DNA of 64,000 nt from contig JBBCJR010000004.1 in assembly GCA_037190805.1 (NCBI GenBank), forward strand, positions 434,001 through 498,000. The letters run 5' to 3'. Positions within the stretch are counted from its first letter, which is position 1; each line of letters opens with the position of its first letter. Origin of the DNA: JBBCJR01 sp037190805. Its GTDB lineage: Bacteria; Pseudomonadota; Alphaproteobacteria; Sphingomonadales; Sphingomonadaceae. Below the pieces are notes generated by a model. That model was given only the letters and a program-made list of their open reading frames with translations, made no database searches and was not told the origin of the DNA. Positions 8,377 to 17,567 of this stretch are shown here, piece after piece. The position numbers were made by a program, and so were the translations under genes.

Positions 8377-9261
8377 TCAGCGAACGGCACCGGAGCGAAC
8401 GAGGCGGGGCAACAAGGTAATCGCGCCTAGAATGGGGTGGCGGCGCTGCCAATCGCTGATCACCAGATGCGTGCCGGCGTGACGATTGATCTTCCACGCC
8501 AGATAATCGATGCCGCCGGCAAAAGTCGCAGTCGCCTTGGCCAGTCGCGCCACCGACAGCACCTTGCCCTGCCAACTGCGCAGCCGCCATGCCCAACGTC
8601 CCGCCGCCGCCGAGTTGGCGCCAGCAGGCAATGCGACCGCGGCCCCGAAGCGGAGATAACGGTCGGGGTCCAAATCGACGATCGACCCTCCGCGCCCGAT
8701 CCGCTCTGCCCTCAGCTCAGCCCGATAAGTCAACGCGAAGGCATGCCGCCAGCGCTCTAGAGGATCGCCGGTTCCCGCTTCAAACAAAGGCGCGGCCGCC
8801 CGCAGCAGAGCAGGCGCGGCCTGGGCGACGGCGGCAATGATCTCCGCTCGCGCTTCCATATCCCGAACCCAGGCTAGCCGAGAGGGCTGAGCGAACCGTG
8901 CCCAGACTGAGACGTTGAAGGCGCGCGACGAGGTCAGGCGGTGAAAATCGGCCCGGTCGAGGACGGCATATTTCGCCGTGAGGCTGTTCGCTTCGACCGG
9001 AAACACATTGGGCGGCACCAGCCGGTTGGCCATCGCCAGCCAGCCATTGGCATAGGCAGCACCATAGTCGTCGACGATGATGTAGAAATCCAGCATCTGG
9101 CCCGCCAGCATCCCGGAGCGCAGGCACGAGCCATAGAACAGCACACCCGCCGTCCCGGGATGGCGCGCGGCGATGGCTTCGGCAAGCCGCGCCACCTCGG
9201 GCAGCACGGGCAATGCCAGCTCTTCTGCCACCAGAACATCCAGGGATGGGGTATCGGTCAT
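8377..9261 (-). CDS. Tam41-like phosphatidate cytidylyltransferase (candidate)
   Basis: This 294-residue protein starts at the ATG at 9261. Its N-terminal third resembles mitochondrial Tam41/Mmp37, which makes CDP-diacylglycerol from phosphatidate and CTP. It has FYGS (42-45), MLDFYIIVDD (56-65, the conserved DF and following acidic residues) and KYAVLD (97-102). Tam41 proteins have the same YGSGV...MLDF..TVDD...KYGV order. It is last in an operon after a diacylglycerol-kinase-like gene (19 bp gap), which would supply phosphatidate. The assignment rests on recalled motif similarity. A nucleotidyltransferase of another specificity remains possible. Confidence 0.65.
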   Translation of the reverse strand: MTDTPSLDVLVAEELALPVLPEVARLAEAIAARHPGTAGVLFYGSCLRSGMLAGQMLDFYIIVDDYGAAYANGWLAMANRLVPPNVFPVEANSLTAKYAVLDRADFHRLTSSRAFNVSVWARFAQPSRLAWVRDMEARAEIIAAVAQAAPALLRAAAPLFEAGTGDPLERWRHAFALTYRAELRAERIGRGGSIVDLDPDRYLRFGAAVALPAGANSAAAGRWAWRLRSWQGKVLSVARLAKATATFAGGIDYLAWKINRHAGTHLVISDWQRRHPILGAITLLPRLVRSGAVR

Positions 9262-9280
9262 GCCAGCCCGCCGGGGCTCG

Positions 9281-10252
9281 TCAGGCCGCCAGCCGCACGA
9301 ACGGCATGGGCTGGGTCGACGTGAGTACGATCGGCTTGCCGCCAACGGATTCGAACAGCTCGCCATCGAGAATGACGCTCGGCCGTGCGCCTGCGATACG
9401 GATCTCGTCGCCCTGCGCCAGATGAATGCCGTCCATCCGGCTGCGGCCCAGCCGCCCGGCGAAGGTCGCGAACAGGGCGCGGACCAGGGTCCACTTCTTC
9501 TCCTCGATCGCCATCAGCTTGAGGCCGCCAAGGCCCCCGTCGCCGCGCGAACGCACGTTGACCAGCAATTTTTCCAGCGTCGTTACCATCAACAGGGTGA
9601 ACCGCCCCTGCAAGACGCCGGCACGCGTCACCGACACGCTCATCGGTTCCGGCCGGACGGGCAGGAACGAGGCACGCGCGCCAGTGATCGAGGTGGCGAA
9701 GATCGCGAACACCGTCAGCACGTGACTGAACCAGTTGGGCAAGCCCAGCGGATAGATGCGATGCCGGCAATAGAGGATCGAATCGGCCAACCCCGCGCCG
9801 CCCAGGAACATCCCGAGCACCGGCCGCCGGCCGCCCTCGCCATCCGACAGGGCGATCATCTCACGCGCGACGATATGACCTTCGAGGCCATCGCGCGCGA
9901 TCTCGATGATTCGTTCCAGCGCCGCCAACGCGTCGCCACGTGCGCCCAGGTCGAGCGCGATGAGATTCGTCTTGCCGTTGGGCAGCACTGCGACCGGAGG
10001 AATCGAATCGCCGAAATGGCCGCCATTGTGCAGTTCCGTCAGCGCCGCCTGAACCGTGCCATCACCACCATTGATGATCAGCACCTTGGGCTTAACCCGC
10101 GCGATCATCTTCAGCGCGCCAGCGATCTGGTCGACACTTTCCACCTCATAGTGGAAGACTTCCGGATGATGCGCGCAATAGCTGCGGATACGCGGCAGCA
10201 GCGACTTGTTGCCGGTCGAGCGCGGATTGGACAACAGGGCGACGAGGGCCAT
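9281..10252 (-). CDS. Diacylglycerol/lipid kinase catalytic-domain protein
   Basis: This 323-residue cytoplasmic protein belongs to the DAGK_cat superfamily (DgkB/YegS/sphingosine-kinase type). It transfers phosphate from ATP to a lipid hydroxyl. The ATP-binding NGGDGTVQAAL (GGDGT at 62-66) and the first-strand motif LLSNPRSTGN (7-16) are clear. The C-terminal half shows the beta-sandwich style, with FLGGAGLADSI and LDGELFESVGGKPI. It sits between a DUF2141 gene (13 bp upstream) and the Tam41-like gene (19 bp downstream). The substrate, diacylglycerol or a sphingoid base, cannot be told from sequence; sphingomonads have both lipid classes. Confidence 0.85.
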   Translation of the reverse strand: MALVALLSNPRSTGNKSLLPRIRSYCAHHPEVFHYEVESVDQIAGALKMIARVKPKVLIINGGDGTVQAALTELHNGGHFGDSIPPVAVLPNGKTNLIALDLGARGDALAALERIIEIARDGLEGHIVAREMIALSDGEGGRRPVLGMFLGGAGLADSILYCRHRIYPLGLPNWFSHVLTVFAIFATSITGARASFLPVRPEPMSVSVTRAGVLQGRFTLLMVTTLEKLLVNVRSRGDGGLGGLKLMAIEEKKWTLVRALFATFAGRLGRSRMDGIHLAQGDEIRIAGARPSVILDGELFESVGGKPIVLTSTQPMPFVRLAA

Positions 10253-10265
10253 GGCGTGGCTGCTC

Positions 10266-10811
10266 CTAGCGGTCCGACGGCCTGACGGTGACGGGTCCGA
10301 CGCTCATCAGACCGGTGCGATAGTTCATCACGACCTCGATCTCGCTGACCCCGGCGGGATAGGTACGCAGCACCGACGCCACGGGGGGTTTGGCCAACCG
10401 CAGCTTGGGGTTGTTGGCAAAGCCGAAACCATCCTGGGAAAAGCTGGTCTTGCCGTCGCCCGCGCGGTCGTGAAGCACATAAACGGCGTAAGGGCCCGAA
10501 CGGGGCAGCGGCAGGCAGACCCGCATCGGCCCCGATGGCGCCGTCGGCACATCGACGCGCTTCAGATAGGCGCCCTTTTCCAGGAAGCTGTCGGCATTAT
10601 CGCTGTAGAGTTGCACGCGAACGCGGCCAGCGCGATCCTTCATGCCCGCGACATTGACGATCACTGCGGAGCCACCCGCGCCCGCACGGCAGGCAGCGGC
10701 ATCTGGACCAACGACGGCCCCCTGCGCCAGCGCAGGCGCAGGCGCCGCCGTCGCGGCCATCGCCAGCGCGAGGCCGGCGGTACCGATCAAGGCGGGTGAG
10801 AATTTCGTCAC
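10266..10811 (-). CDS. DUF2141 exported protein
   Basis: This 181-residue protein has an N-terminal signal peptide (about residues 1-30, ending ALAQG) and a DUF2141 body. Recognisable segments are GRVRVQLYSDNADSFLEKG, CLPLPRSGPYAVYVLHDRAGDGK and DGFGFANNPK. DUF2141 proteins are secreted beta-sandwich proteins of unknown function. It is first in the operon with the lipid kinase and the Tam41-like gene, so the promoter must lie in the 126-bp divergent gap shared with lptF. The link suggests an envelope role but no activity can be stated. Confidence 0.85.
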   Translation of the reverse strand: MTKFSPALIGTAGLALAMAATAAPAPALAQGAVVGPDAAACRAGAGGSAVIVNVAGMKDRAGRVRVQLYSDNADSFLEKGAYLKRVDVPTAPSGPMRVCLPLPRSGPYAVYVLHDRAGDGKTSFSQDGFGFANNPKLRLAKPPVASVLRTYPAGVSEIEVVMNYRTGLMSVGPVTVRPSDR

Positions 10812-10937
10812 GATCGTCCTCGTCTCCTTGGGCTATGGTCAGGCCGCCGGTCGTGCTAACGGCCGTCGAACGAAGGCCGTCAGATCGATCGGTGGACAGC
10901 CGGTCCACCTGCTCATCATCGTTGAGATGGGGGCAGG

Positions 10938-12206
10938 ATGCGGCCAAAGTTGGGCCAAGGAGCGACAAAACTGCGCGCAAACGGAATTTCCTGGCGACTG
11001 ACCCGCGTCGATCGCTACATCGCGCGCCAGATCATGGTGCCGCTGATGGCGACGCTGGTGCTGGCCGCCATGCTGCTTCTGCTCGACAAGATGCTGAAAC
11101 TGTTCGACTTCGTGGTCAGCGAAGGCGGGCCGGTCAGCGTCGTGTGGAAAATGCTGGCGAACATGCTGCCGGAATATCTGTCGCTGGGGGTGCCGCTGGG
11201 TCTGATGCTGGGCGTCTTGATGGCGTTTCGCAAACTGGCTCTGTCGTCGGAGCTGGACGCCCTGCGCGCCAGCGGCTTTTCCTATACGCGGCTGCTGCTG
11301 GTGCCGATGCTGTTCGCGGTCGTGCTGGCGGTGATCAATTTCGGCATCGTCGGTTTCGTTCAGCCTCTGTCACGCTATGCTTATGAGGGGTTGCGGTTCG
11401 AGCTGCGCTCCGGCGCGCTCGGCGCCTCGATCAAGGTTGGCGAATTCACCAAGCTGGGCCGCGGCATGACTTTCCGGGTCGAGGAAAGCCGTGACAGCGG
11501 GCGTCAATTGATCGGCATCTTCGTCCGCGCCGCAGGCACCGACGGCAAGACGCTGGCGGTGACAGCCGAGGAAGGCCGCTTTTTCGCCACCGACGACCCC
11601 GACACCATCATCCTCAGGCTGAAGAACGGCACCCTGGTCCACGATGCGCCGGGTTTTCGCATTCCGCGCGTTCTGTCCTTCGCGGGGCACGATCTGCCGA
11701 TCGACCTGCCCCGGATCGAGACGTTCCGTAATCGCGGCGGCAAGGATATGGAGCTGACCATTCCCGAACTGGTGCGCGTCGGCGAGGATCCCAGCCAGCC
11801 GCTGGATGTCCGCAACGCCAGCATCGCCAATTTCAACTTCCGCATCGCCGAGGTGGTGGTGATCTTTGTTCTGCCGTTCCTCGCCGTCGCCCTTGCGGTG
11901 CCGCCAAAGCGATCCAGTTCGGCGCTGGGCGTGTTCCTGTCGATCGTGCTGGTCGTCACCTGGCACAAGGCGAACGAATATGCGGAGCAGATGGGTAGCC
12001 TGGGCCGTATCGACCCGTGGCTGGCATTGTGGATCCCCTTCGCGCTGTTCACCGCCCTTTCGCTATGGCTGTTCCACATCCTGAACGTTCCGGGTGGCCA
12101 GCCCATCGGCGCACTCGACCGGGCGGCGGGCAAGGCATGGGCATGGGTGGTCGGAGTCTTCAAATCGCTGACCGGTCGCCGCCTGGCATCGGGCCAGGAA
12201 AGCTGA
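10938..12206 (+). CDS. lptF: LPS export ABC transporter permease LptF
   Basis: This 422-residue inner membrane permease works with LptG and the LptB ATPase to extract lipopolysaccharide and pass it to the LptC-LptA bridge. Membrane helices lie at about 30-130 (LSLGVPLGLMLGVLMAFRKLALSSELDALRASG, with the family's SELDALRASG coupling segment) and 290-395, flanking a periplasmic beta-jellyroll domain. The ATG at 10938 follows a GGGGCAGG site. lptG follows after 4 bp. Sphingomonads often lack LPS and carry glycosphingolipids, so the cargo in this organism may differ from classical LPS. Confidence 0.95.
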   Translation: MRPKLGQGATKLRANGISWRLTRVDRYIARQIMVPLMATLVLAAMLLLLDKMLKLFDFVVSEGGPVSVVWKMLANMLPEYLSLGVPLGLMLGVLMAFRKLALSSELDALRASGFSYTRLLLVPMLFAVVLAVINFGIVGFVQPLSRYAYEGLRFELRSGALGASIKVGEFTKLGRGMTFRVEESRDSGRQLIGIFVRAAGTDGKTLAVTAEEGRFFATDDPDTIILRLKNGTLVHDAPGFRIPRVLSFAGHDLPIDLPRIETFRNRGGKDMELTIPELVRVGEDPSQPLDVRNASIANFNFRIAEVVVIFVLPFLAVALAVPPKRSSSALGVFLSIVLVVTWHKANEYAEQMGSLGRIDPWLALWIPFALFTALSLWLFHILNVPGGQPIGALDRAAGKAWAWVVGVFKSLTGRRLASGQES

Positions 12207-12210
12207 CGCG

Positions 12211-13326
12211 ATGGCATTCATCACCCCCGCCCCGTCGCGCACCGTCGCACTTTACATGTCGCGGCTGTTTCTGGTCCGGACTCTCGCCATCCTGGTCGCT
12301 CTGGTACTGGTTCTCCAGACGCTCGACCTTCTCGGCGAATCGGGCAAGATCCTGGCCGTCGCCGGAAACACCGATGCCGATCTGTGGCGTTATGTCAGCC
12401 TGAGAATACCGCAACTGATCGCCCGCTTCCTGCCCTTCGCGGTCCTGCTGGGCACGATGGTGACGCTGGTGACGCTGAATCAGAACAGCGAGATCGTAAT
12501 CCTGAAAGCGGCGGGCATCTCGGCACAGCAGATTTTGGCGCCACTGATGATCGCGAGCATCGGCATCGCCGGTATCAGCTACGTTTTCAACGAACGCGTC
12601 CTCACCCGTGCCAATGCCGCACTCGCGGCCTGGCAGGATGTCGATTATGGCCCCGTCAAGGCCAGCGACGGCCAGCTCAGCGACATCTGGGTTCGCGATG
12701 GCGACGACCTCATCAACGCCGCGCTGGTCAATCCGCGCGCCCGCGACGCCGCAGGCCGCGAGACGGTTCGGCTTGAAGACGTCACGGTCTATGACCGTGT
12801 CGACGGCAGGCTGGTTGCGATCCTCAGCGCCCGGCAGGCCGTTCCCGCCGATGACGGCTGGACGCTCAGCGACGTCAGCCGGTTCGAAGTGGCGACTGGC
12901 ACGGTGACGACGATGCCGACACTGGCTGCGGGCAAGGGCATCGATCCGCACCGTTTCACCCTGTCGACCGTCGATCCTGATGCCCTCGATCTGCCGAAGC
13001 TGGCCCGTGCGATCGAGGAATTGGATGCCGCAGGCCGCCCGACCGGTCCCTTGCGGGCTCAGATGTGGCACAAGATTTCGGGTCCCCTCTCTGCCATTTT
13101 GATGCCGCTGCTGGCGGCGGTGGCGGCGTTCGGCCTTGCCCGATCGGGTAAGGTATTCGTCCGCTCCGTGGCGGGAATGGGGCTCGGTTTCGCCTATTTC
13201 GTCGCCGACAATTTCATGCTGGCCATGGGCAATTTCGGTACGCTGCCCCCTTTTCTGGCCGCCTGGGCGCCGTTTCTGCTGTTCTTCCTGATCGGCGAAA
13301 CGGTCCTGCTTCAGACCGAGGAATGA
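12211..13326 (+). CDS. lptG: LPS export ABC transporter permease LptG
   Basis: This 371-residue permease partners LptF. The N-terminal helices carry the family segments ALVLVLQTLDLLGESGKIL and VTLNQNSEIVILKAAGISAQQIL (cytoplasmic coupling region, about residues 88-110). A central periplasmic domain follows, then C-terminal helices starting with WHKISGPLSAILMPLLAA. lptF ends 4 bp upstream, so the two permeases are made together. The ATPase LptB is not in this window. Confidence 0.95.
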   Translation: MAFITPAPSRTVALYMSRLFLVRTLAILVALVLVLQTLDLLGESGKILAVAGNTDADLWRYVSLRIPQLIARFLPFAVLLGTMVTLVTLNQNSEIVILKAAGISAQQILAPLMIASIGIAGISYVFNERVLTRANAALAAWQDVDYGPVKASDGQLSDIWVRDGDDLINAALVNPRARDAAGRETVRLEDVTVYDRVDGRLVAILSARQAVPADDGWTLSDVSRFEVATGTVTTMPTLAAGKGIDPHRFTLSTVDPDALDLPKLARAIEELDAAGRPTGPLRAQMWHKISGPLSAILMPLLAAVAAFGLARSGKVFVRSVAGMGLGFAYFVADNFMLAMGNFGTLPPFLAAWAPFLLFFLIGETVLLQTEE

Positions 13327-13414
13327 CCAAGGCCAAAAAACCGCCGCATTGCAATTCTAGTGATCGATCAACACATTCGGGCAAACCCCGGACAGTCGGC
13401 GAAAGGGCATAGTT

Positions 13415-14182
13415 GTGAAGGTCGCGTCTCAGGATCGTGCGCAGTTCTGGCGCAAGAGCCACCATCTGGACCGGATGACCCTGAAGGAACTGGTGGTCGC
13501 CTATTTCCAATATTATGCGATCCAGGCCTATCTGGCGCTGGCGGCGGTCACGATCGGCCTGTCGGTCTGGCACCCCGCGACGCCTCTCCAGACCGTGCTG
13601 TCGGTCGTGGTCGCGGTCATCCTCTATCCCGCAGTCTGGTATGCGCTTCACCGCTGGGTGCTGCACAGCCGCTGGATGTGGAAATCACCTCTGACCGCTG
13701 GCACCTGGAAGCGCATCCACTACGACCACCACCAGGACCCCAATCATCTGGAGGTTCTGTTCGGCGCCCTTTATACGACGCTGCCCACCATCGCCCTGGC
13801 GTCGATGCCGGCAGGCTGGCTGATCGGCGGTTTCGGCGGCGCCATGGCCGCGCTCGCCGCGGGTCTGCTCACGACTTGCGTCTATGAGTTCTGCCACTGC
13901 ATCCAGCACCTGTCCTACAAGCCGAAGAACAAGTGGCTGCTGGCCATGAAGCAGCGGCACATGGAACATCACTTCCATGACGAAAGCGGCAATTTCGGCA
14001 TCACCAACTTCCTGTGGGACAAGCTGGGCGGCACCTATTACGAACGGGTGAGCAGTCGCGCGAAAAGCCCGACGGTGTTCAACCTCGGCTATACCGCCGA
14101 GGAAGCGGAGCGTTACCCCCATGTCGCCCGCCTGTCGAACGGGGTCGCCGCCGGCCACCCGCGCCAGCGCAACCGCGCCTGA
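13415..14182 (+). CDS. Sterol desaturase/fatty acid hydroxylase family protein
   Basis: This is a 255-residue membrane di-iron enzyme. The histidine clusters that bind the diiron centre are all present: HRWVLH (79-84), HYDHH (102-106), HCIQH (161-165) and HMEHHFH (182-188). Membrane helices lie at about 35-80 and 130-160. The start is a GTG after GAAAGGG. It is followed by a GNAT-like gene. Sphingomonad ceramides carry 2-hydroxy-myristate, so a fatty acid 2-hydroxylase role is attractive, but carotenoid or hopanoid hydroxylation cannot be excluded. Confidence 0.85.
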   Translation: MKVASQDRAQFWRKSHHLDRMTLKELVVAYFQYYAIQAYLALAAVTIGLSVWHPATPLQTVLSVVVAVILYPAVWYALHRWVLHSRWMWKSPLTAGTWKRIHYDHHQDPNHLEVLFGALYTTLPTIALASMPAGWLIGGFGGAMAALAAGLLTTCVYEFCHCIQHLSYKPKNKWLLAMKQRHMEHHFHDESGNFGITNFLWDKLGGTYYERVSSRAKSPTVFNLGYTAEEAERYPHVARLSNGVAAGHPRQRNRA

Positions 14183-14189
14183 CCGCCTC

Positions 14190-15323
14190 GTGGCCGCGCC
14201 CATCGTCACCGAGGTGGTCTCGGCCGCCGACCGCAAGGCGTTTCTCGATCTTCCCTACCGCCTGAACGCCAGCGACCCGAACTGGGTGCCGCCGCTCAAG
14301 GAGGAGATGAAGGGCCTGATCACGCCGGGCAAGAACCCGTGGTTCGGCCATGCCCGCGCCGCCCTGTTCCTCGCGCGCCGCGATGGTAAGGTCGTTGGCC
14401 GCATCTCCGCCCAGGTCGATGACCTGATCCAGGCACGGACACCCGGCGTCGGCCAATGGGGAATGTTCGAGGCGGAAGACATGGCCACCGCCCAGGCCCT
14501 CATCGCGGCCGCCGAAGCATGGCTGCGCGCTCAGGGCATGACCCGTGCCCAGGGGCCGGTCAGCCTGTCGATCTGGGACGAGCCAGGACTGCTAGTCCAA
14601 GGCTTCGATCATTCACCGACCGTGATGATGGGGCACAACAGTCCCGCCTACGAAGCGATGGTGGTCGCGGCCGGCTATGCCGGTGTAAAGGACCTGCTGA
14701 CCTACGAGCTGGATATCGAAGTCCAGTTCCCACCCCTCATCGAACGGATCGTGCGGTCCGGCGAGCGCAATGACCGCATCGTCATCCGCCGCGTCGACAA
14801 GAAACGCTTCGAACAGGAAGCCGCCCTCATCCTCGGTATTCTGAACGACGCCTGGTCGGACAATTGGGGTTTCGTCCCCCTGACTCCCGACGAGATCGCC
14901 TATGCCGGCCGCAAGCTGAAGCCGATCGTCTTCGAGGACCTGATCCGCATCGCCGAGGTCGATGGCGAGCCCGTCGCCTTCATGATGACACTGCCCGACA
15001 TGAATGAGGCCTTGAAGGACCTGGGTGGTAACCTGCTGCCGTTCGGCTGGGCGAAGCTGTTGTGGTGGCTGCGGGCGCCCAAGGTCAGGACGATGCGCGT
15101 GCCGCTGATGGGCGTGGTCCACCGCCTGCAGGCAACCCGCCTCGCCTCGCAGCTGGCGTTCATGATGATCGAATATATCCGCCGCGATGCAGTCGCCAAC
15201 TACGGCGCCTCGCGCGGCGAGATCGGCTGGATCCTCGATGACAACGGCCCGATGCGCTCGATCGCGGAGGCCATCGAAAGCCGTGTCAACCGCGTTTACC
15301 GGATCTACGAAAAACCTCTGTGA
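14190..15323 (+). CDS. GNAT-like acyltransferase-fold protein
   Basis: This protein has 377 residues from a GTG at 14190; an alternative ATG at 14121 would overlap the hydroxylase. It is cytoplasmic with no signal peptide. The body begins with a family-type segment (FLDLPYRLNASDPNWVPPL), then GHARAALFLARRDGKVVGRI, typical of GNAT strands 3-4. A second half carries GPVSLSIWDEPGLLVQGFD and a C-terminal motif GEIGWILDDNGPMRSIAEAI. Proteins of this shape are annotated as N-acetyltransferases. Bacterial ceramide synthase of Caulobacter is also a GNAT-type protein, and the neighbouring hydroxylase makes that comparison worth testing. The specific function is unproven. Confidence 0.7.
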   Translation: MAAPIVTEVVSAADRKAFLDLPYRLNASDPNWVPPLKEEMKGLITPGKNPWFGHARAALFLARRDGKVVGRISAQVDDLIQARTPGVGQWGMFEAEDMATAQALIAAAEAWLRAQGMTRAQGPVSLSIWDEPGLLVQGFDHSPTVMMGHNSPAYEAMVVAAGYAGVKDLLTYELDIEVQFPPLIERIVRSGERNDRIVIRRVDKKRFEQEAALILGILNDAWSDNWGFVPLTPDEIAYAGRKLKPIVFEDLIRIAEVDGEPVAFMMTLPDMNEALKDLGGNLLPFGWAKLLWWLRAPKVRTMRVPLMGVVHRLQATRLASQLAFMMIEYIRRDAVANYGASRGEIGWILDDNGPMRSIAEAIESRVNRVYRIYEKPL

Positions 15324-15401
15324 AGCCCGTTGCACGCCGGCAAACCCTTTGCTAGACGCGCAGCCCTACCCCAGCCGGCCCCGCCCGGCATGGACGATCG
15401 T

Positions 15402-15488
15402 GCGGTCGTGGCGGAACTGGTAGACGCGCAACGTTGAGGTCGTTGTGGCCGAAAGGCCGTGGAAGTTCGAGTCTTCTCGACCGCACCA
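15402..15488 (+). tRNA. tRNA-Leu(GAG)
   Basis: The 87-nt class II tRNA includes an encoded CCA. The acceptor arms GCGGTCG and CGACCGC pair. The anticodon stem CAACG/CGTTG encloses the loop TTGAGGT, giving anticodon GAG. The long variable arm has the hairpin GGCCGAAAGGCC, and the T-arm has GTTCGAGTC. The gene marks the backbone edge before the recombinase-bearing region. Confidence 0.95.
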
Positions 15489-15874
15489 GACAGCCATAAG
15501 TAGTTGAAATAAAAGGATTTTCCTACGAAAGGGAAAATCGAACAACCCGTCACCTTGTTGAACGCCCCGCCTAACTCAAGCTTCCTCAAAAACGCCCCCG
15601 ACTGGCGTTTCGTCCATTTGTGTTCCGCTCGGATAACATTATGCCTCGCCCTGATCACAAAATGACAAAAGATGGGGCAGATTTGTCATAAAGTTTGATT
15701 CTTCTCAAAGGCACCAAACAGTCTTTAAAGTCAGAGGTTTACGGGGTCTCTTTCGGGACCGCTTAGAACTCGCGCGGAACCGCGCGGTTTCGGGCACCAG
15801 CATTCTCGCCATGAGGTCTGGAGACGATAAGACTATCTCCTCCGTCCCCATTTTCGGGCAAAATCTCGGCAAGC
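15489..15874. other. Gene-free stretch between tRNA and recombinase
   Basis: I see no coding sequence here. It contains an imperfect palindromic motif (15769-15792, CTCGCGCGGAACCGCGCGG...) closely matched at 37094-37117. These may be remnants of integration sites. Confidence 0.5.
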
Positions 15875-15903
15875 AAAAACCCGACCTCATGGATGAGGCC
15901 GGG
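15875..15903 (-). terminator. Terminator of the recombinase operon
   Basis: On the minus strand a stem CCCGGCCTCAT/ATGAGGTCGGG (one G-T pair, 2-base loop) is followed by TTTTT, 24 bp after the recombinase stop. Confidence 0.9.
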
Positions 15904-15926
15904 CGATGGCGCGGCGATGCGGAGGG

Positions 15927-17567
15927 TCAGAACAGCTCTGGCAACGCTCGCTGCTCAGACCACAGCAGCGGCAGTCGGATCTGCATCAATCGGCGTATCA
16001 GCTGTGCCGGCCGTTCATGGGCAAGCAGCGCCTGGACCAGATCCGGGGACATGAACCCCAGCCGGATCAGCTGGCCCAGACGCTTGCGGCATTGCCCTGT
16101 CTCCACGGCGATCTGCTCGATCGACTTGCCGGAAGAGGCGATCAGCAGCTCTCGCGCCCCCAACGCTTCCGCCAGCAGCCGTTGCAATGCCTTGTTCTCG
16201 ACCGGCGGCGGTGGTGGTGCTTCGTCTACTGCAATGACCAGTCGCACTTCATGTCCACGCCGGAGTTTGCGGATCGACGCGGTGAGATCGATGGGCTCCG
16301 CGTTTGGAGAGAGTGCCTCCAGGCTGAGTTGGATGATCACATGATCATCATGGAGATCCACCTGGCGGATCAGCGTCCGGACCGTCTCATAGCGTTCCAC
16401 CGATCGGTTCAGTCGACCCGCCAGGCTCCGTGCGGTGCTCAGCGCCGCATCCAGCACCTGGGCTGAGGCGCCCTGCCCTACGGCACCATGCACGGCAGCG
16501 TCGTTGGTCAGAAAGCCCCTCAGCCGCTCGACGACCACCTGCTCGAGATCCTGCGCCGGCACGCGCCATGCCGGCTGATCGCCCACCGCATCGGCATGAG
16601 TGATGTAATAGCGATAGCGTTTGGCGCCCTTGTTGGTATGACTCGGGGTCATGGCGCGTCCCAGACCATCACTGAGCCTGCCGGCCAGCACACTCCGATG
16701 CCGGGCATTGGTTCGGCTGGCCCGCTGGCCGGTCTGGCTGGCCAGCTTCGCCTGCACGGCGTCCCACAGCGCTGCATCGACGATTGCGGGATGCTCGCCC
16801 GGATAGGCTATGCCCCGGTGGACGATCTCGCCGCGGTAGATACGGTTCTTCAGCAAGTGGGTAAGGCTGCCGCGCGCAAACAGGATGCCACCACGATGGG
16901 GCCCGCTGGTGCGCTGCTGCCGCTTGGTGCGAACCTTCGCGGTTGCGAGATCATCGATCAGCGCGCGAACCGATAGCGCCGCAAGATAGCGCCGCATGAT
17001 CGCGCGAACCGTCTCAGCCTCGGTATTATTGACCACCAGCTTGCGATCCTTGACCTCATAGCCGAGTGGCACCGGGCCGCCCATCCACATGCCTTTGCGC
17101 TTGGAAGCAGCGATCTTGTCGCGGATGCGCTCGCCAGTGACCTCACGCTCGAACTGGGCGAATGATAGCAGGACATTGAGAGTGAGCCGGCCCATGCTGC
17201 TGGTGGTGTTGAACGCCTGGGTCACCGACACGAAGCTGGCGCCGGCGGTGTCGAGGATATCGACGATCCTGGCGAAGTCAGCGAGGCTGCGGGTGAGCCG
17301 GTCGACCTTATAGACGACGATCACCTGAACCTGGGCCGAGGCGACATCGGCGAGCAGCTGCTTCAGCCCTGGTCGTTCCATTGTACCGCCCGAGATACCG
17401 CCATCGTCATAATGGTCCGGGACCATGGTCCAGCCCTCATGACGCTGGCTGGCGATATAGGCGGCACAGGCCTCGCGCTGGGCATCGAGACTGTTGAACG
17501 CCTGATCCAGCCCCTCCTCGGTCGACTTGCGCGTATAGACCGCACAGCGGATCGGGTGCTCAGCCAC
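15927..17567 (-). CDS. Large serine recombinase
   Basis: This 546-residue site-specific recombinase catalyses integration, excision or inversion through a 5'-phosphoserine intermediate. The resolvase-type N-terminal domain (about 1-150) has YTRKS with the nucleophilic Ser15 and Arg13, and VYKVDRLTRSLADFARI. A recombinase domain (about 165-260, PLGYEVKDRKLVVNNTEAE) and a C-terminal DNA-binding part with a long helical region follow. It overlaps the DUF2924 gene by 8 bp. The set DUF3489-DUF2924-recombinase recurs in alphaproteobacterial mobile islands. No intact att pair could be proved here. Confidence 0.92.
   Translation of the reverse strand: MAEHPIRCAVYTRKSTEEGLDQAFNSLDAQREACAAYIASQRHEGWTMVPDHYDDGGISGGTMERPGLKQLLADVASAQVQVIVVYKVDRLTRSLADFARIVDILDTAGASFVSVTQAFNTTSSMGRLTLNVLLSFAQFEREVTGERIRDKIAASKRKGMWMGGPVPLGYEVKDRKLVVNNTEAETVRAIMRRYLAALSVRALIDDLATAKVRTKRQQRTSGPHRGGILFARGSLTHLLKNRIYRGEIVHRGIAYPGEHPAIVDAALWDAVQAKLASQTGQRASRTNARHRSVLAGRLSDGLGRAMTPSHTNKGAKRYRYYITHADAVGDQPAWRVPAQDLEQVVVERLRGFLTNDAAVHGAVGQGASAQVLDAALSTARSLAGRLNRSVERYETVRTLIRQVDLHDDHVIIQLSLEALSPNAEPIDLTASIRKLRRGHEVRLVIAVDEAPPPPPVENKALQRLLAEALGARELLIASSGKSIEQIAVETGQCRKRLGQLIRLGFMSPDLVQALLAHERPAQLIRRLMQIRLPLLWSEQRALPELF

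Noticed and set aside
9173..10285. 370-codon plus-strand frame over the lipid kinase
   Set aside because: The opposite strand carries a clear DAGK catalytic domain (GGDGT). The plus frame has no domain and biased residues.
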